Program-made: the position numbers and the translations under genes
Assembly: GCA_013350335.1 (NCBI GenBank)
Contig: CM023536.1
Span: 6,344,207-6,408,206 of the forward strand
Length of the DNA: 64,000 nt
Direction: 5' to 3'
DNA from: Chimonanthus salicifolius
Taxonomy: Eukaryota; Streptophyta; Magnoliopsida; Laurales; Calycanthaceae
Notes under the pieces: generated by a model
Databases searched by the model: none
Seen by the model: only the letters and a program-made list of their open reading frames with translations
Told to the model about the DNA's origin: nothing
Shown here: piece after piece, positions 12,811 to 25,500 of the stretch
How the letters are laid out: the number at the start of each line of letters is the position of its first letter
Numbering within the stretch: the first letter of the stretch is position 1

Positions 12811-13969
12811 ACCACATAGAAATCACAATATAAAAAAGAAAAGAAAATGAAAAGGAAGAAAATCAACACATAAAATCAAACTACAACGCAGATTTATGGG
12901 GTTCTCTTTTGACACGTCCACGGGTTCAACACCGAACCACTATACTCAAAGGTAAGAAATTGAAGGAGACACGACTCTAACTCTCGTTATAGATTTGCTC
13001 ATCTTCTCTATCTCTCTCAAAAAGACATTATATACTGTCCTGATTAGGGTTTACAAAATATGCAATGTACAAATTATAAAATTGCCCTCCAACAATATAT
13101 ATCTGATAATCAGGACTCCATAGAACTGAACAATTATATGCACAACAATAGAATGCGATATGCAAAACTTGACTTGTGAGCAATGCCCTATTTTCAAGTT
13201 TAAGGAAAGTCAGACGGAAGACTGAAAGGAAAGAAAGAAAAGTACATTTCACTGTAGTGACTTTGGCTCACTGGCTGAGAAATTCTTAAAGAGGCAACTA
13301 TCTGATTAGTTCTCTTTAAAATTCTACAACTACCCTGGTTATTGTGGAACAACCTTTAGAAGATTAGTAAAATGTACCATTTCATCATAACCATTGAAAA
13401 TTCCTGTTGATTCCATTCAAGATATGATGAAGTAGGATAAACATTGAAACCTTTTGTTGCATTGTGATCCTATTATATAACTTCAAGAACTGATTTTAAA
13501 ATGGGTCTGGTTGGATTTACAGAAATGAAAGTATCTTTCTAATGAATAACCAGTATTTAAATAAATGGCTAAACTCTTTTTTGTTTTAGTTAATAGATTT
13601 TTCAGAAAATACTTTCCTTTCCACACATCAAATGGAACATAATTGATTAGATAGTATTTATTTGATATCGGTAATTAATCTTATCTGAAGGTTGCTGAGC
13701 ATTTTTATTCACTGGGTTCTGCAAGACTTGGATTTTTTAATAAAACAAATTAAATGAATATTGGCATGGAAGCAAGTGGAGTAGGAGATGGTTTAAAAGA
13801 GATATCCATATGATTGTCTTTACACTTTATTCACTTTATTTGTATGGTCTGAAGTTTAAAAAGGCTCTTTGCTGATTGACACTGTCCGGTCGTAGCACTG
13901 AATAATTTATAGTGCCACCAATCATATGGATGATGTAGAGTTGAATTGTTAAATATGAAAAAACTTAGT

Positions 13970-14298
13970 TGTTAGCAAAAGTCCTACATCATCAATGAAT
14001 CTTTTGAGTCTTGGGGTTTTTAAGCACATAGGAACCCTCTCTTTTCAAGTTGGTTTTTAGGGATGAGTTCTATCCATATATTTTAACATAGTATCAGAGA
14101 GTGATACCACATGGATGGATTGGGTTCATAACTCTAGTCCTGCATGGAGAGAGCTGAATGTCTCCAGCCTTAATGCAGGAGTGTTAGTAAAAGTCCCACG
14201 TTACCATTGGACCTTTAGGTCTTAGAGTTCACAAGCACTTGAACACTCTCTTCTTTCAAATTGATTTTTAAAGATGAGTTCTACTCATTTATTTAACA
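13970..14298 (+). mobile_element. Candidate TRIM (miniature LTR retrotransposon)
   Basis: Two related direct repeats start TGTTAG and end TTTAACA: 13970-14088 (119 bp) and 14182-14298 (117 bp). Between them lie only 93 bp. Directly after the first repeat is TAGTATCAGAGAG, close to the usual plant initiator-Met tRNA primer-binding site (TGGTATCAGAGC). The flanks TTAGT and TTAAT are nearly identical 5-mers, consistent with a decayed target-site duplication. There is no coding capacity. LTR, primer site and tiny interior together fit a TRIM element; the two LTRs have diverged, so the insertion is old. Confidence 0.65.
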
Positions 14299-15061
14299 TT
14301 AATAACTTCTAATATATATGAAATGATCAACTCACATTTGAAATTAATTACTCTGCCCTTATGGGTTTGGATCGGCTTCTCTGTATGGGAGGTGGAGGTC
14401 CCCAATGCTTTGGAGACAACCAAACACACCTTCCTTCAAAAGAGTTCAACAGAACTCTAAGCCAATACTTAGAAAAACATCATCAGGTTCTACTTACAAT
14501 TGGATTTCCATGCATTTAATATTTGGAATTCTAATTCACTTCAATCGTAGCTTCTAATACAATGTAATTTAAGAGATCTAATTCAATACAATCTTGATTC
14601 CTAATACAATTAGGAAAATAAATTCTAATATAAAAGTCAATATAATTAATAATATTAACTAAAATATTTAATGTGCTTTTAATTTGGCCACTTAAGTGTT
14701 AATAGGTCAAGGTCTGACCTCAGTCTGCCTTGGGTTTGACCCAATAATTTAGTAAATGGGTGGCTCAAATGTCTCGAATGAAGAGTAGGTCACATCTTAA
14801 GGCCCGATAGTCTTAACGGGTTGACCTCATCTAAAATTATGGTTCATGAATCATGTAAGCAAGAAAGAAAAAGACAGTCATAATGTAACTAAGTCCTTTT
14901 TTAAGATACATTTTTTTATATTTACATGATAATTTCTTTAAATAGTTTATCTTTTTTTATAGATTTCACAAAATCATTAAATTAAGAAATACTACATAAA
15001 TCATATCATCTAGTGTTTAGGCACTATACAATTTACGATCCCACAATCACAATATGACACT

Positions 15062-15255
15062 TAGGCTGCGTTTGGATGAAGGGTAATTTTACAGGGGTCA
15101 CCCCTAAGCTTGGGGTCATCTTGAATACCTCAAACTTTAATGAAGTATTAAAAAAAAGTGATGAGAGCGGTGGTTTTTTGAATTTTACTCTCACTTGAGA
15201 TAATTTTTAGATTACCAAATTCACCCCTCCTTACCCCCATCCAATCGCAGCCCTA
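15062..15255. mobile_element. MITE with GGCTGCGTTTGGAT ends
   Basis: The left end is TTAGGCTGCGTTTGGATGA; the right end CCATCCAATCGCAGCCCTA is its approximate complement. The flanking TTA/CTA trinucleotides fit a 3-bp target duplication. It is about 190 bp, non-coding, and of the same family as 39529-39698 and 545-731. Confidence 0.65.
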
Positions 15256-15704
15256 GACAAATTGAGGGGTAAATGAACTATCTCAAGCTTAAAATGATCA
15301 AATCACGACATTCATTAATTGGTTGCAAAATTGTAAAATTGAAGCATTTTACAAGTGATATCATTTATGATATGGTAGAATCGAGAGTGGAAGTCACAAG
15401 TTCAAACCTCCTATGATGGTTATGATGTACCATGCAATTCCAAGGTGATCGAAACCTTATACAAACCCCTTCATGTTGTTATAAACTAAGAATTTCCACA
15501 TTAGTTGAATAATGACGATAATAGTAGAAGTAATAATTGTCTGTGTAATTTTTTTTTTTTTTTGAGGGGATTGACTTAGATAATATTTTCAAAAGGAAAC
15601 ATTCTCTATTTTTTTTTTTCAATTTAAATAATAAAAAAGTCTTGACGGTCAAAATGTTCGCTTTATAAAGTAGGGTTTTGAGTTCGATTCACGTTCAACT
15701 CCAA

Positions 15705-15934
15705 CAGTTCACTTCAATTTAAATACAATATGCCCATATTTGCACCATATTAGAGCCCTCATCAAGTTTTTCGACCCTGATTGTCCAAAGATTGCCTGTA
15801 TTGGAGATAACCATGCTCACAGTTCACTTCAATTTAAATACAATATGCCCATATTTGCACCATATTAGAGCCCTCATCAAGTTTTTCGGCCCTGACTGTC
15901 CAAAGATTACCTGTATTGGAGATAACCATGCTCA
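15705..15934 (+). repeat. 115-bp tandem duplication inside the LINE-like insertion
   Basis: Two adjacent 115-base units both begin CAGTTCACTTCAATTTAAAT and end ATAACCATGCTCA. They differ at only a few positions (for example CGACCCTGATTG versus CGGCCCTGACTG). The duplication lies wholly at the 5' end of the insertion. Confidence 0.85.
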
Positions 15935-16167
15935 GTCTATTATCGAACCTCATACTCTTAGAGGTTCAGGTATTTTCTCAGAGGTTTCTGTTGACCTCTA
16001 TCACTAATTTTGGCCTGTATATGGGTTTGTTTGGGCATTTGTCTTTTAGGCTCTCTTTTTCGGTCATTTTGACTGTTTTTGGCTTGGCTTGGGCTGTGGG
16101 CATACTGTATTTCTTTTGGGCCTTCTCCCTCTTTTGAATGAATTGTTACCCACCATTCAAAAAAAAA
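15706..16167 (+). mobile_element. 5'-truncated LINE-like retroposon with poly(A) tail
   Basis: This segment is flanked by a 9-bp duplication (AACTCCAAC) and ends TTACCCACCATTC plus an A-run. The T-rich 3' region is typical of plant LINE 3' ends. Its first half contains a 115-bp tandem duplication (15705-15819 and 15820-15934). No intact frame remains. Confidence 0.65.
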
Positions 16168-19100
16168 AACTCCAACGGGTCACTTCTTATAGACTTAATT
16201 AGTGTCTGGATTGGAAGATTTATTCGTGGATTTAATTTCACCTCTAACGTGGGGGTAGGAATATCCATGTTATCAAAGACACAACAAATTGTGTCTCAAT
16301 TTCACATGATATCAGTCTGAGACTCGATCTTCTTTTTTTTTTTTTTTTCTCATTTTTTGCCCTTTTTTACACTAGAATCACAAGAGATGGAGAACCCATC
16401 CTCCTTTGTCCATCCTCTCATGCACAACCTTCAATTGCTTGTTTTTGGGACCAACCCAGATCTTGTTTTCTGCTGCCGTTGTTGATTTCCTGGTCGACAA
16501 GTAGGCAAGATATCACCCGACATCTCTCCATAGTTTACTTTGATAATTAATCGGACATTACCAAATTTAATGGATACTGATTTGTATACTTGTCAATTTT
16601 GTTAGTTTTTTTTTTACATTTTAGTTTTCTTTATTTACACGATGTATTTTTTTCCTCTTCTCAGATTGAGGAAGACACAACAAATCTGGCAGGTCTCAAT
16701 TTCACTAAAAGATATTTGACTCTTATCTCCAAATGAGATTTTTGTTACTTTCTCCCAAAATTTAAACGTGACTCATGAGTTTAATTGCACAATAATTTAG
16801 ACAATTAAGAATGAACCATTATAAATTTTTTTGTTACTCATAAATATTCTCTTTCAAATTAAAATTTTGTTGAATAAACAGGCCAACCAACATACTTTTA
16901 TATAAATATTCACATTGATCTCAACTTTTGAATGCTCTAAACTGTTCAAAAGACGACATTACTCACATTGATTTGTTCAATTACATAAATGCTAAAGTTT
17001 AAGTTAAACTTTTGTCATATAAGTTATGAGCATGTTTGTAAATATCAAAAGTTTGAAACCCTTGCAATGTTTTAAGCTTTTTAAAGTTAAATCCCCAGCA
17101 ATTTTTTAGTCCACTTGGTTTTTTAACCACATTTATAAGAATGGAGAGAGAAAACGTTGGCTGCCTTTGTTTGAGGTGAAATGAGGGGGAAGTAAAGGTA
17201 ATCTTCTGATTCACTTGTTTGACAGCAAGAGAGTTGAGGTAAAAAATCTAGATTTTACCTCCCCTTTGGCAAATGTGAAAACTTTTTGGTCTTTGGTGGT
17301 ATTTATAAAACTATTGCCTCTCCTTCCCTTTGTATTCCTGTCAATCTTCTTCATAGCTATGAATGGAAATCAATCCAAATCAAATTTTAATCTAACATGT
17401 TTATTTTTTGAATTTTGTTAAATTATTAGAAAAATAATTTTATATAAATAAATGAAATATTTTCAACATTATAATTTTAAAATAAAAAAATTATTTAAAT
17501 TTTATCTATTTGATTTAAGTAATTAAATTTGATAGAGAAAAAAAATCTTCTTTTTAATTATTTATTTTCATTTATTTAAATTTTAAGGTTTCATGTATTT
17601 TACGTGACTAACTTTATATAAATCCTGGTAGTAATAATTTTTTAAAATTTATAAAAGTAATAAATTTCATATCATTATCAAATATCATTCAATTCAATTT
17701 GAGATATGAGACCTTAATGACTCATTTATATTAGCATAGCATGTCCTTTTTAGAAATAAAATATTCAGCATGCAACTTGAGTAGATGAATTCAAATCCGA
17801 CCAATTCCATTGTCAAATATTAATTGGTTAATCCGATCAATTTAAAATATGGGTTGGTCCACAATTTTTTTTTTATTTGAGTTAAAATAGGATGATGCTT
17901 TATAAAACACTCTCCTTATTCTTATATATATTTTAAAAGTGGAGATCTGTTTTTAAAAATGTCTCTTTGCTTAAACCATATCAATATAATATTTATAAAT
18001 ACAATTATTCACTTAATTACAAAGGTTAGACTTTAACCCAATTTAAACCAACCTGAATTAGTTGACTTGAATTGAAAATGAATTACAATTTTAAAAATAG
18101 ATTCAGTTGTATAGTCCAACATAGATGTATGGAATATTTTCACTTATAAATGAATTTTTAGGCACTCTTACCCCATTTCACAAATTTTTAATTTTTTTAT
18201 AATTTCTTTTTAAATATTTTAGTCTTGTGTGTTGAAAATTTCAACAAGTTGAATGGGGAGTCCATTTCATTCCCAATTGACGGATTCTTAATATTAATTT
18301 TATCTTACATATTAATTATTACCTTAGATTTTTTATAAACTATTATAATAGCATATTATATTATGTATTTCACATCACCAAAGAACAAATTATGAATTTT
18401 ATGAAGATATGTCTTGGCATTTTTATTTATTTATTAGGATGAAAAAATTACATGTAAAAAATGTTTTTTCTTCATATCACTTTTTTATGGTTAGAACGTA
18501 ACTGCTTATTTTAAATTATAGTTATGAGAAAGAATTTATAGAAAGTTATATAATACTATTATAAGATATATTGTTAATTTTTATGGCAATTTCTATGGAA
18601 AAAATTTCCAATGTTATAGAGAAAATTTTATTTTTAGTTTTATTTTTATATTATATAGATTTATTAAAAAATATTGATTCTCATAAAATTGTTAATATAT
18701 CAGATTTATTCTATTTATAATTACCGAATAAGATTTTTTACTTTTATAGTAAGTTTTAACTTTTTCACTGTAATTATCAAACAAAATAAAGTTAACAGTT
18801 GCAAAAAAGATATTCAGTTGATTATCCACTTCTCTTTACCCATCATTGCAAAATTTACCCCTCTCCAAATGCAGCCGTTCGAGTTCTCTGTTTTTTTTTT
18901 AAAAGGAATACCTTCTACTACCTTTCTCAAATCTCAATTTAAATAAAGAAGTCTTTTAATACAAATACATTAAATAATTATATTTTATAATTTTTTATTA
19001 TTATTTAAATTAAAATTATTTTTAGAATGTTCTCTAATATGAAATGGATATGAATACATGAAGATGGATAAACATGGCAAAAAGCCCAATGAACATCATA

Positions 19101-19592
19101 AGTTTTTCTCAATATATGTTTAAGCCCATTTATTCACGACACATTCAAATTTAATTAAGATCTAAGTTTATGAATAAATTATATTTAGCTATCTTAATAT
19201 AAATATATAAGATAATGAAATGCCTTTATCTCTTTCTTACTAATTGGATTAATTATAAGATTAGAGAGAGCATTTGTTACTCAAATTGGTGCCATCCACT
19301 GGCTTTTCTCTCCGGATAAAATATCAATTGTATATACAAATATATCTAATTTTTAATTAAAACTATTAATAATAACAAAAAGTTATCATATTTTTAATTT
19401 TAATTCAACCAATAATTCAAATCAAAAAGAGTTTCATCGTAGACTTGATTCATAATGGATAATCTCTCTCACACGTGATTCTATAAAATCTTTTCATCTT
19501 AATTTTTATTTGTGGTTACTGATGCAATTCCAAACAAATATATCTCGGTGCCTCAAGAAGTACACAGAGGAGAGAGAGAGAGAAGAGAGGCC

Positions 19593-22500
19593 ATGGCGAC
19601 GAAGCTGGTTGCATTTGGGAAGGTACGGAAAATCAATATGAGAAGATAAATGTGATGCTAACCCATGTTTAATCATCATCGTAATCATCTCATGTGGGTT
19701 TGGATTAATTCTGCCAATATAATCTTATTTTTGTCCCTTCAATGAATCTGCAGGGAAACGGGCTTCAAATTTTCTGCAGAAAGAGAGACAGGGATTCCGA
19801 CCGTTACCCCTACAAAGTCGTTGAAATCACTCCTCCTCCCAAGAGCCTTGGCATTCGTTGCTTCCCTTCTGTAAGCATCTCTCCTCTCTCTACATTTACT
19901 GTGATTATTATTATTATTTACATATTTGAAAGATCTGATTGCCATAGTATTTAAAAGTGCTCCTAGCCTCCGGATCCATTTTCTGTCTCGCTTAGTTGTA
20001 AGGTAAGCTTACCTAATTGGGTTTTTTAAAGTGGAAAAAAGTCTATAGGAAGACTATTTTTTAGTTTCTTTATAGTAATTAGATATTCTTGTTGATGTGC
20101 ATTATTAAGTAATAACGTAGTTGGAAACTCTAATGGATATAAAATGTACTTGTTCATGTATAATGGATATTTACATGATATATTTGGAAGCCCCACCTCC
20201 TTACATTTTGATGCTTTGGAGCCTTGTACCTTGGATTCCAGAAGCCATGGCATCTTGGACTGCTCCTCGTGCCATTACTACTGTGATGGGTACTACTTAA
20301 AGTGTGTCTCGCAATCTTCAATCTCATATATTTTTAAAGGAAATTTGTTGATTTGTATGGTTCTTCGGGACCCATTTCAGAGAAAGTAGCTGTTCAAGGA
20401 AATATCATTGATTCTTAAACACTAACCCTGAGACTAATTTTTTTCTTCTGTTTCTTTAGAATAAATGCAATTAATATTGTCTAGAAATCTGAATAGTTTC
20501 TCCTGGCCACAACAAGGTTCTTTCCTGTTCTGTCCAAGGGAAGCCACCAAATCTATGTATATAATTTCCAGTTTGGATTTTCCCTTCAAATGGCATGAAC
20601 ACCATTCAGTTGGTGATTTAAGGTCTTCCCATTGACCACAACACAAGCCAGATTCATTGTTTGGTGTTTTCCCAATGTCCCTGAAAATAAGATGTCGCTT
20701 AAGCTTACCCATCTTCAAAAGGAGAAACTATACCTTTCATGTCTATATTTGATGAAATGGAACCTTTTTTCTGGAAAATTTAACTTTGTTGAAATTATGT
20801 TAAATGGTCTTCAGACAAAGTTTCAGGTAATCTTGTTTCCAGCTGAATTTTTCTAAGGTTTTGCTCGGTTCAGCCTGAGCCTGGTCTTTGCATCAATCAC
20901 ATTTACTATTTGGGTCCATGACCAATTCATTTGGTAATCAGGAAATAGGATAATTAGTGAGACTAGATCCAGGTTTGATCCAAGCCATAAGAACACAACA
21001 TTGGAGGGCGTATATTGTCATTGTGGGAAGTTGCCAAACCAACAACCTGTGTAAAGAAGGATCATTAACACAATCATCCTCCAACCAAGCTTCAAGTGTG
21101 AAGGTAAACTGTTCCAATGAAAACAAGCTTAAAGGTGAATTATTCAGATTCAGCTTTCCATACCTGCTCTGACTGCCACATGCATTCTGGCTCGTGTTCA
21201 CTTGAAGTATTGTCTTTATTATTATTAGTCTTTTTTTTTTTAAGAAAAAATGAAGTTACCCTCCTTTTATTGTTAAAATTCTTCTGATAAGAGTTTCTGC
21301 TGTATCTAATAGTTGAATGGAACAATGTCAGAATGGATTATGTAGTGTTTACCATTATTTTGTAATTGCAATATCCAATTTGTCCAACTTATATCATTTA
21401 AAAACAAATTGAAATACTGATAAGCTAAGGGTGTCTAAAAGAAACTTGGTTAACATTGATATGCATGGCCATGGGGATGATGCATTATGTATGGATATGC
21501 AAACTTGTTACCACTAACGATGTGGGTTGGGGAGGTAAGACATGGTTGAGGTGGTAAGATATGATGTGTGATAATGATACCATTGTTTCAAATTTCATGA
21601 GAATACAAGTAGATGGTATTGGGAGAAAGGGGATGCCATTAAAGACATGAATTGAAGTGGTAAGCTAGGATGTGAAAGAACATGGGATGATGTCATGGTT
21701 GACTAATGTTGTTGAGTGGAAAAGTAAAACTAGAAGAATAAAACTAGATAGATGGAAGAAAGACGATGATGGTGATGATGTTTTCATTGTTTCATATGAA
21801 TACAAATAGAGGTTACTTGGAAAAAGGGGAGGCTGTTAAAGATGTAGATTGAGGTCGTAAGATATGATATCATAGAATTTAGGGGTGATGGAGAACATGA
21901 TAATCGATAGGGTTGAGCGGAAAAGTAGAACTTGGAAAGTCGACTTTAGATAGATGGGACAAAGGCTATGATGATGATGATGATTTCATAATTTGCTAAA
22001 TTGTGAGGGCTATTGAGTCTCAAACCACAACAATTCACATGTAGTATGAGCCATGTCTCTATCCACATTTGAATTATAGATTTGACCACAACAGGTTGCT
22101 TCTTGCTTTCCTATGTTACCAAATTACTCCAATGAAGTACAATATGCTCTATTGGATTTTTATCAGATAAGGATATGGCCCCTTGATGCTCGAACACTTC
22201 AGAGTAGGCAACTTTCCATATTGTGTTGTATCAAAGGCTTTGTTTTTATATGTAAAATTTGTGTCTTCGCCATGTCAATGCACTTACCTCTGCAATATCC
22301 ATGTTGTGTTCGAGCATCATAGTTTGACCCAGTCATTGTAACAAGAATTTTGAACTTTGAAATGGTCATTTCTTTATCATCATCATCATTAGCCTTTTTC
22401 CCATCTACTTGGGGTCCACTTTTTGAGTCTTATCTTTCCACTCTATCCTATCAAATTCTATATTTTGAGTCTTACCTTTCCACTCTATCCTTTCAAATTC

Positions 22501-25500
22501 TATATCATCTATCGCTCAAAATTCTATCGTGCCCTTCTTTTACACCTTTAATCCACATCTTTAAAGGTTTTCCCATCCTCCTAGTTCCTACCATCTGAGA
22601 TGGCAATCCCTCATCTTCTCATCTTAGATGGCAAGCCTAAGGTGCAATGTGCATGTTTGGGCATGAGCCTAATTATATTAGGTGATCTTATTCATCTACT
22701 TTAAAATATGTGTACCGTTGATTTTTGCTCTTGTTGCATCAATGTCAACAATATACAATGCTACTCATCAAAATCACCAAATATATTGGCAGTTAAGCTT
22801 CCAAAGACATTATTTAATTATGTACTATTACTTGCACAAGTATTATTATATAGCAATTAGATTTTCTAATAAGATATCATTCACAACTACTTGATGTTAA
22901 TTATAATATTTTCTAGCTATTACAAAAAGCTTTAAAAAATAGGCTTATTATAGATGAAGTTCCTAAAAAACTTTGATTAATAAAGGTGAGCTTACCTTAG
23001 AGCTAAGTGAGGCACAAAGTGGGTTTGGAGCTTAGGTGTTGGCTTATGTGTAGCCAAGGCGTGCCTTAGACTACTATATGTCCTGCATTTTTCTCCATTG
23101 AGCATTGCTACTCTTAAGTCTTAACTATCATCTTGTAGAATTTCCTATTAGTCTAGTTAGTACCCTTCCATCACATAGAATCCCACTGACTTATCTATAT
23201 TTTGCCCACCGTATGTGCATCCTATTGACAATGTCCAAATCAAATCTTCCACTCAACTCTAAAACAATTTACTGAAGTATCCTTCACTAACATTGATTTC
23301 ACATTTCACCAGGGTTCATGTTCAGGTCTCATTCTCTATTCTGAGGACATCTTTAGGCATTTACTAAAATGACCATTTGGCATGTAAAATTCTTCTCCAG
23401 GAGATCATTTTTCATAGCTTAAATTCTAACTACAATATCATAACTATTTACATTAGGACATTGCATAACTTGATTGAAAAACACTTACCACATGGGTGAT
23501 ACCTTGATGAGTTATAATATTAAATATGATCAAGAATAAGCCTCCTGTTTTTGTGTGGATTATTAAATGATCCTGCTTAATTAAGTATTCTTATGTTCTG
23601 ATAGTAGTGTCTGTCTTGAGTTTTTTTGTCGCGTACTTAGTGAATCTTTCCTTCATTCAAGCCTGCCGACACTAACTCGAACAGTCCGTCGTCAAGCGAG
23701 TAAGCCTTCTCCTCAAGTTGGTCACTCCTTTGGACCAAAGTGATAGAGATCACACCAAACCACACAATTTGAACACAAAGTGAGAGAGAGATGGAACAAC
23801 AAAATTTGAACAAATCAAACTCAACTTATATTGAATAACATAGAGAAATACAAGTCTTGAACACTTTGCAAGCACATAACTCCTTAAGCACTCTTTTCCT
23901 TAGCTTAACTCCTTGCAAGCTTGTGTTGTGGACGTTTCCTTGTGGACGTTGTTTGCAAATGAGCTCTCCACCTCCTTTTATATTTGAGGCCTTGAGCATG
24001 CATTGGTTGGGTTTGTACCAAGTGGCATCAATCCAATGACTATGAAACTTCTAGGCTCTTTCTAGAATACTCCTAGACACTTCTAAATACTTACAGGACT
24101 CCACACACTGCTACATTCTTCTAAACTCTTCCATAGACTTCCACAGCATTCTACGCACATCTAAATGACTCCAAACACTTCTACAACAGTAGATAATTCT
24201 AAATTATTCTAGAGAACTCCACATGACTCTTGCACCTTGGAGAGTCTTCTTGAACCATCCAGAACCTTCCACAGTATTCCAGACTTTTCTTGCACTTTCC
24301 GGGCCATTCTCGAGCATTCTGGAAGTTCCTATGCCTCCAAAACCTCTGGTTTTCGAGTTTGATCGTACCTCATGCACAATTTTGGCACCAAAGCCGGTCT
24401 TCATACTTGCTCGACTTGTCACAGAGTCTCGACCCATGACATTCAGTCCCCATCGTCATTGTCGTTGTCTTCATCATTATCATCATTACTACTAGTATTA
24501 CAATCAAAGGCTCATGTGTGAATGATTGGAGGAGCAAAACTTGGAGAGAAAGGAATATGGTACATTGAATTTGCAAGTGTCACTTTGGAAGACTCTACTA
24601 TCATTATTCGTATTACAGAACACATGGCCTGAACAAAATTCTCCAGCAAAGTTCATTTACTGTTGAATGTTTGCAAGTCCCATAGTCAGCATTATCAAGT
24701 TCCTGGAAGAAGCATGGTTGGTCCAGGAGAATTTTAAATCCAACTTCTAACATGTATCAGTTGCAATTAGTCTGCCCAAGGTGGAAACACTATTCTTAGT
24801 CCACAACCCCAGCGACAACCTCTCATTCTGTATCATTGCCATGTCTTCTACCATAGCAACCATTTCCTTGTCCAAGACCTCCATCACTTTTGCCTGTAGT
24901 GTAAATAGAGCTAAACATTTTAGGGGAGGTCACGATTCCTGGGAGGGAGACGTGTTTTTTTTTCAGCAATAGCAAAGTAAAAATTATTAATAAATGGAAA
25001 AAAGTACATAAAAATGGTATAAGAGACGTACCAATACAAAAAGAACCAATCATATAAAGTCGAAACCACCCCCGAGGGACCCAAAAAATCAATAAACGTG
25101 AAGAACATCATGATCCCTTTTCAGCCTAAGTTTGGCTAGGAAGTCTGCCACCCCCTTCACCGAATGTCAGATGTGCTCAATAGATGGTAACCTGGTGCTT
25201 GTCAAAAATTGTCCCCGTGTATGCTCATAGTCGTTGAGACTCCAGATCAGAAAGAAAGAGAAGTTACCTGAAATGCTTCTTGTTTTTCTTGTGCCTCAGT
25301 AAATGATGATACACATTCAACTCATCCGTTATGCCTCAAAAGTTGATAGTCAAATGTATGGACACCCTTTCACTGAAGGAACATTTCATGGTGGAGGTAA
25401 TAGGTATGGGAAACATTTCTTGGACGAACATATCTGCTCTTTTACTATACGAGTGGGACCGCTTTTGCACTCTCTTATATCCACCTGATAAATCTTTTAA

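Larger units (their letters stand above)
15640..16290 (+). mobile_element. Old SINE interrupted by a LINE-type insertion
   Basis: The host SINE has its head near 15640-15705 (TTGACGGTCAA, then TTGAGTTCGATTCACG as B box) and continues at 16168-16290 (GGGTCACTTCTTATAG … ATATCCATGTTATC). The two halves are split by the insertion 15706-16167, which ends in an A-run and is bracketed by the 9-base repeat AACTCCAAC (15697-15705 and 16168-16176). The order of events is therefore clear: SINE first, LINE later. Confidence 0.7.
11682..19592. other. Intergenic spacer between MADS gene and the 108-aa protein gene
   Basis: No gene can be supported across these 7.9 kb. The part just after 11681 is the MADS 3' UTR and flank. 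12,120-13,000 is moderately GC-rich, repeat-like sequence with only broken frames. TRIM, MITE and LINE-in-SINE insertions follow and are listed separately. 16,800-19,500 is very AT-rich and shows nothing definite apart from a short palindrome at about 17235-17261. Confidence 0.6.
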
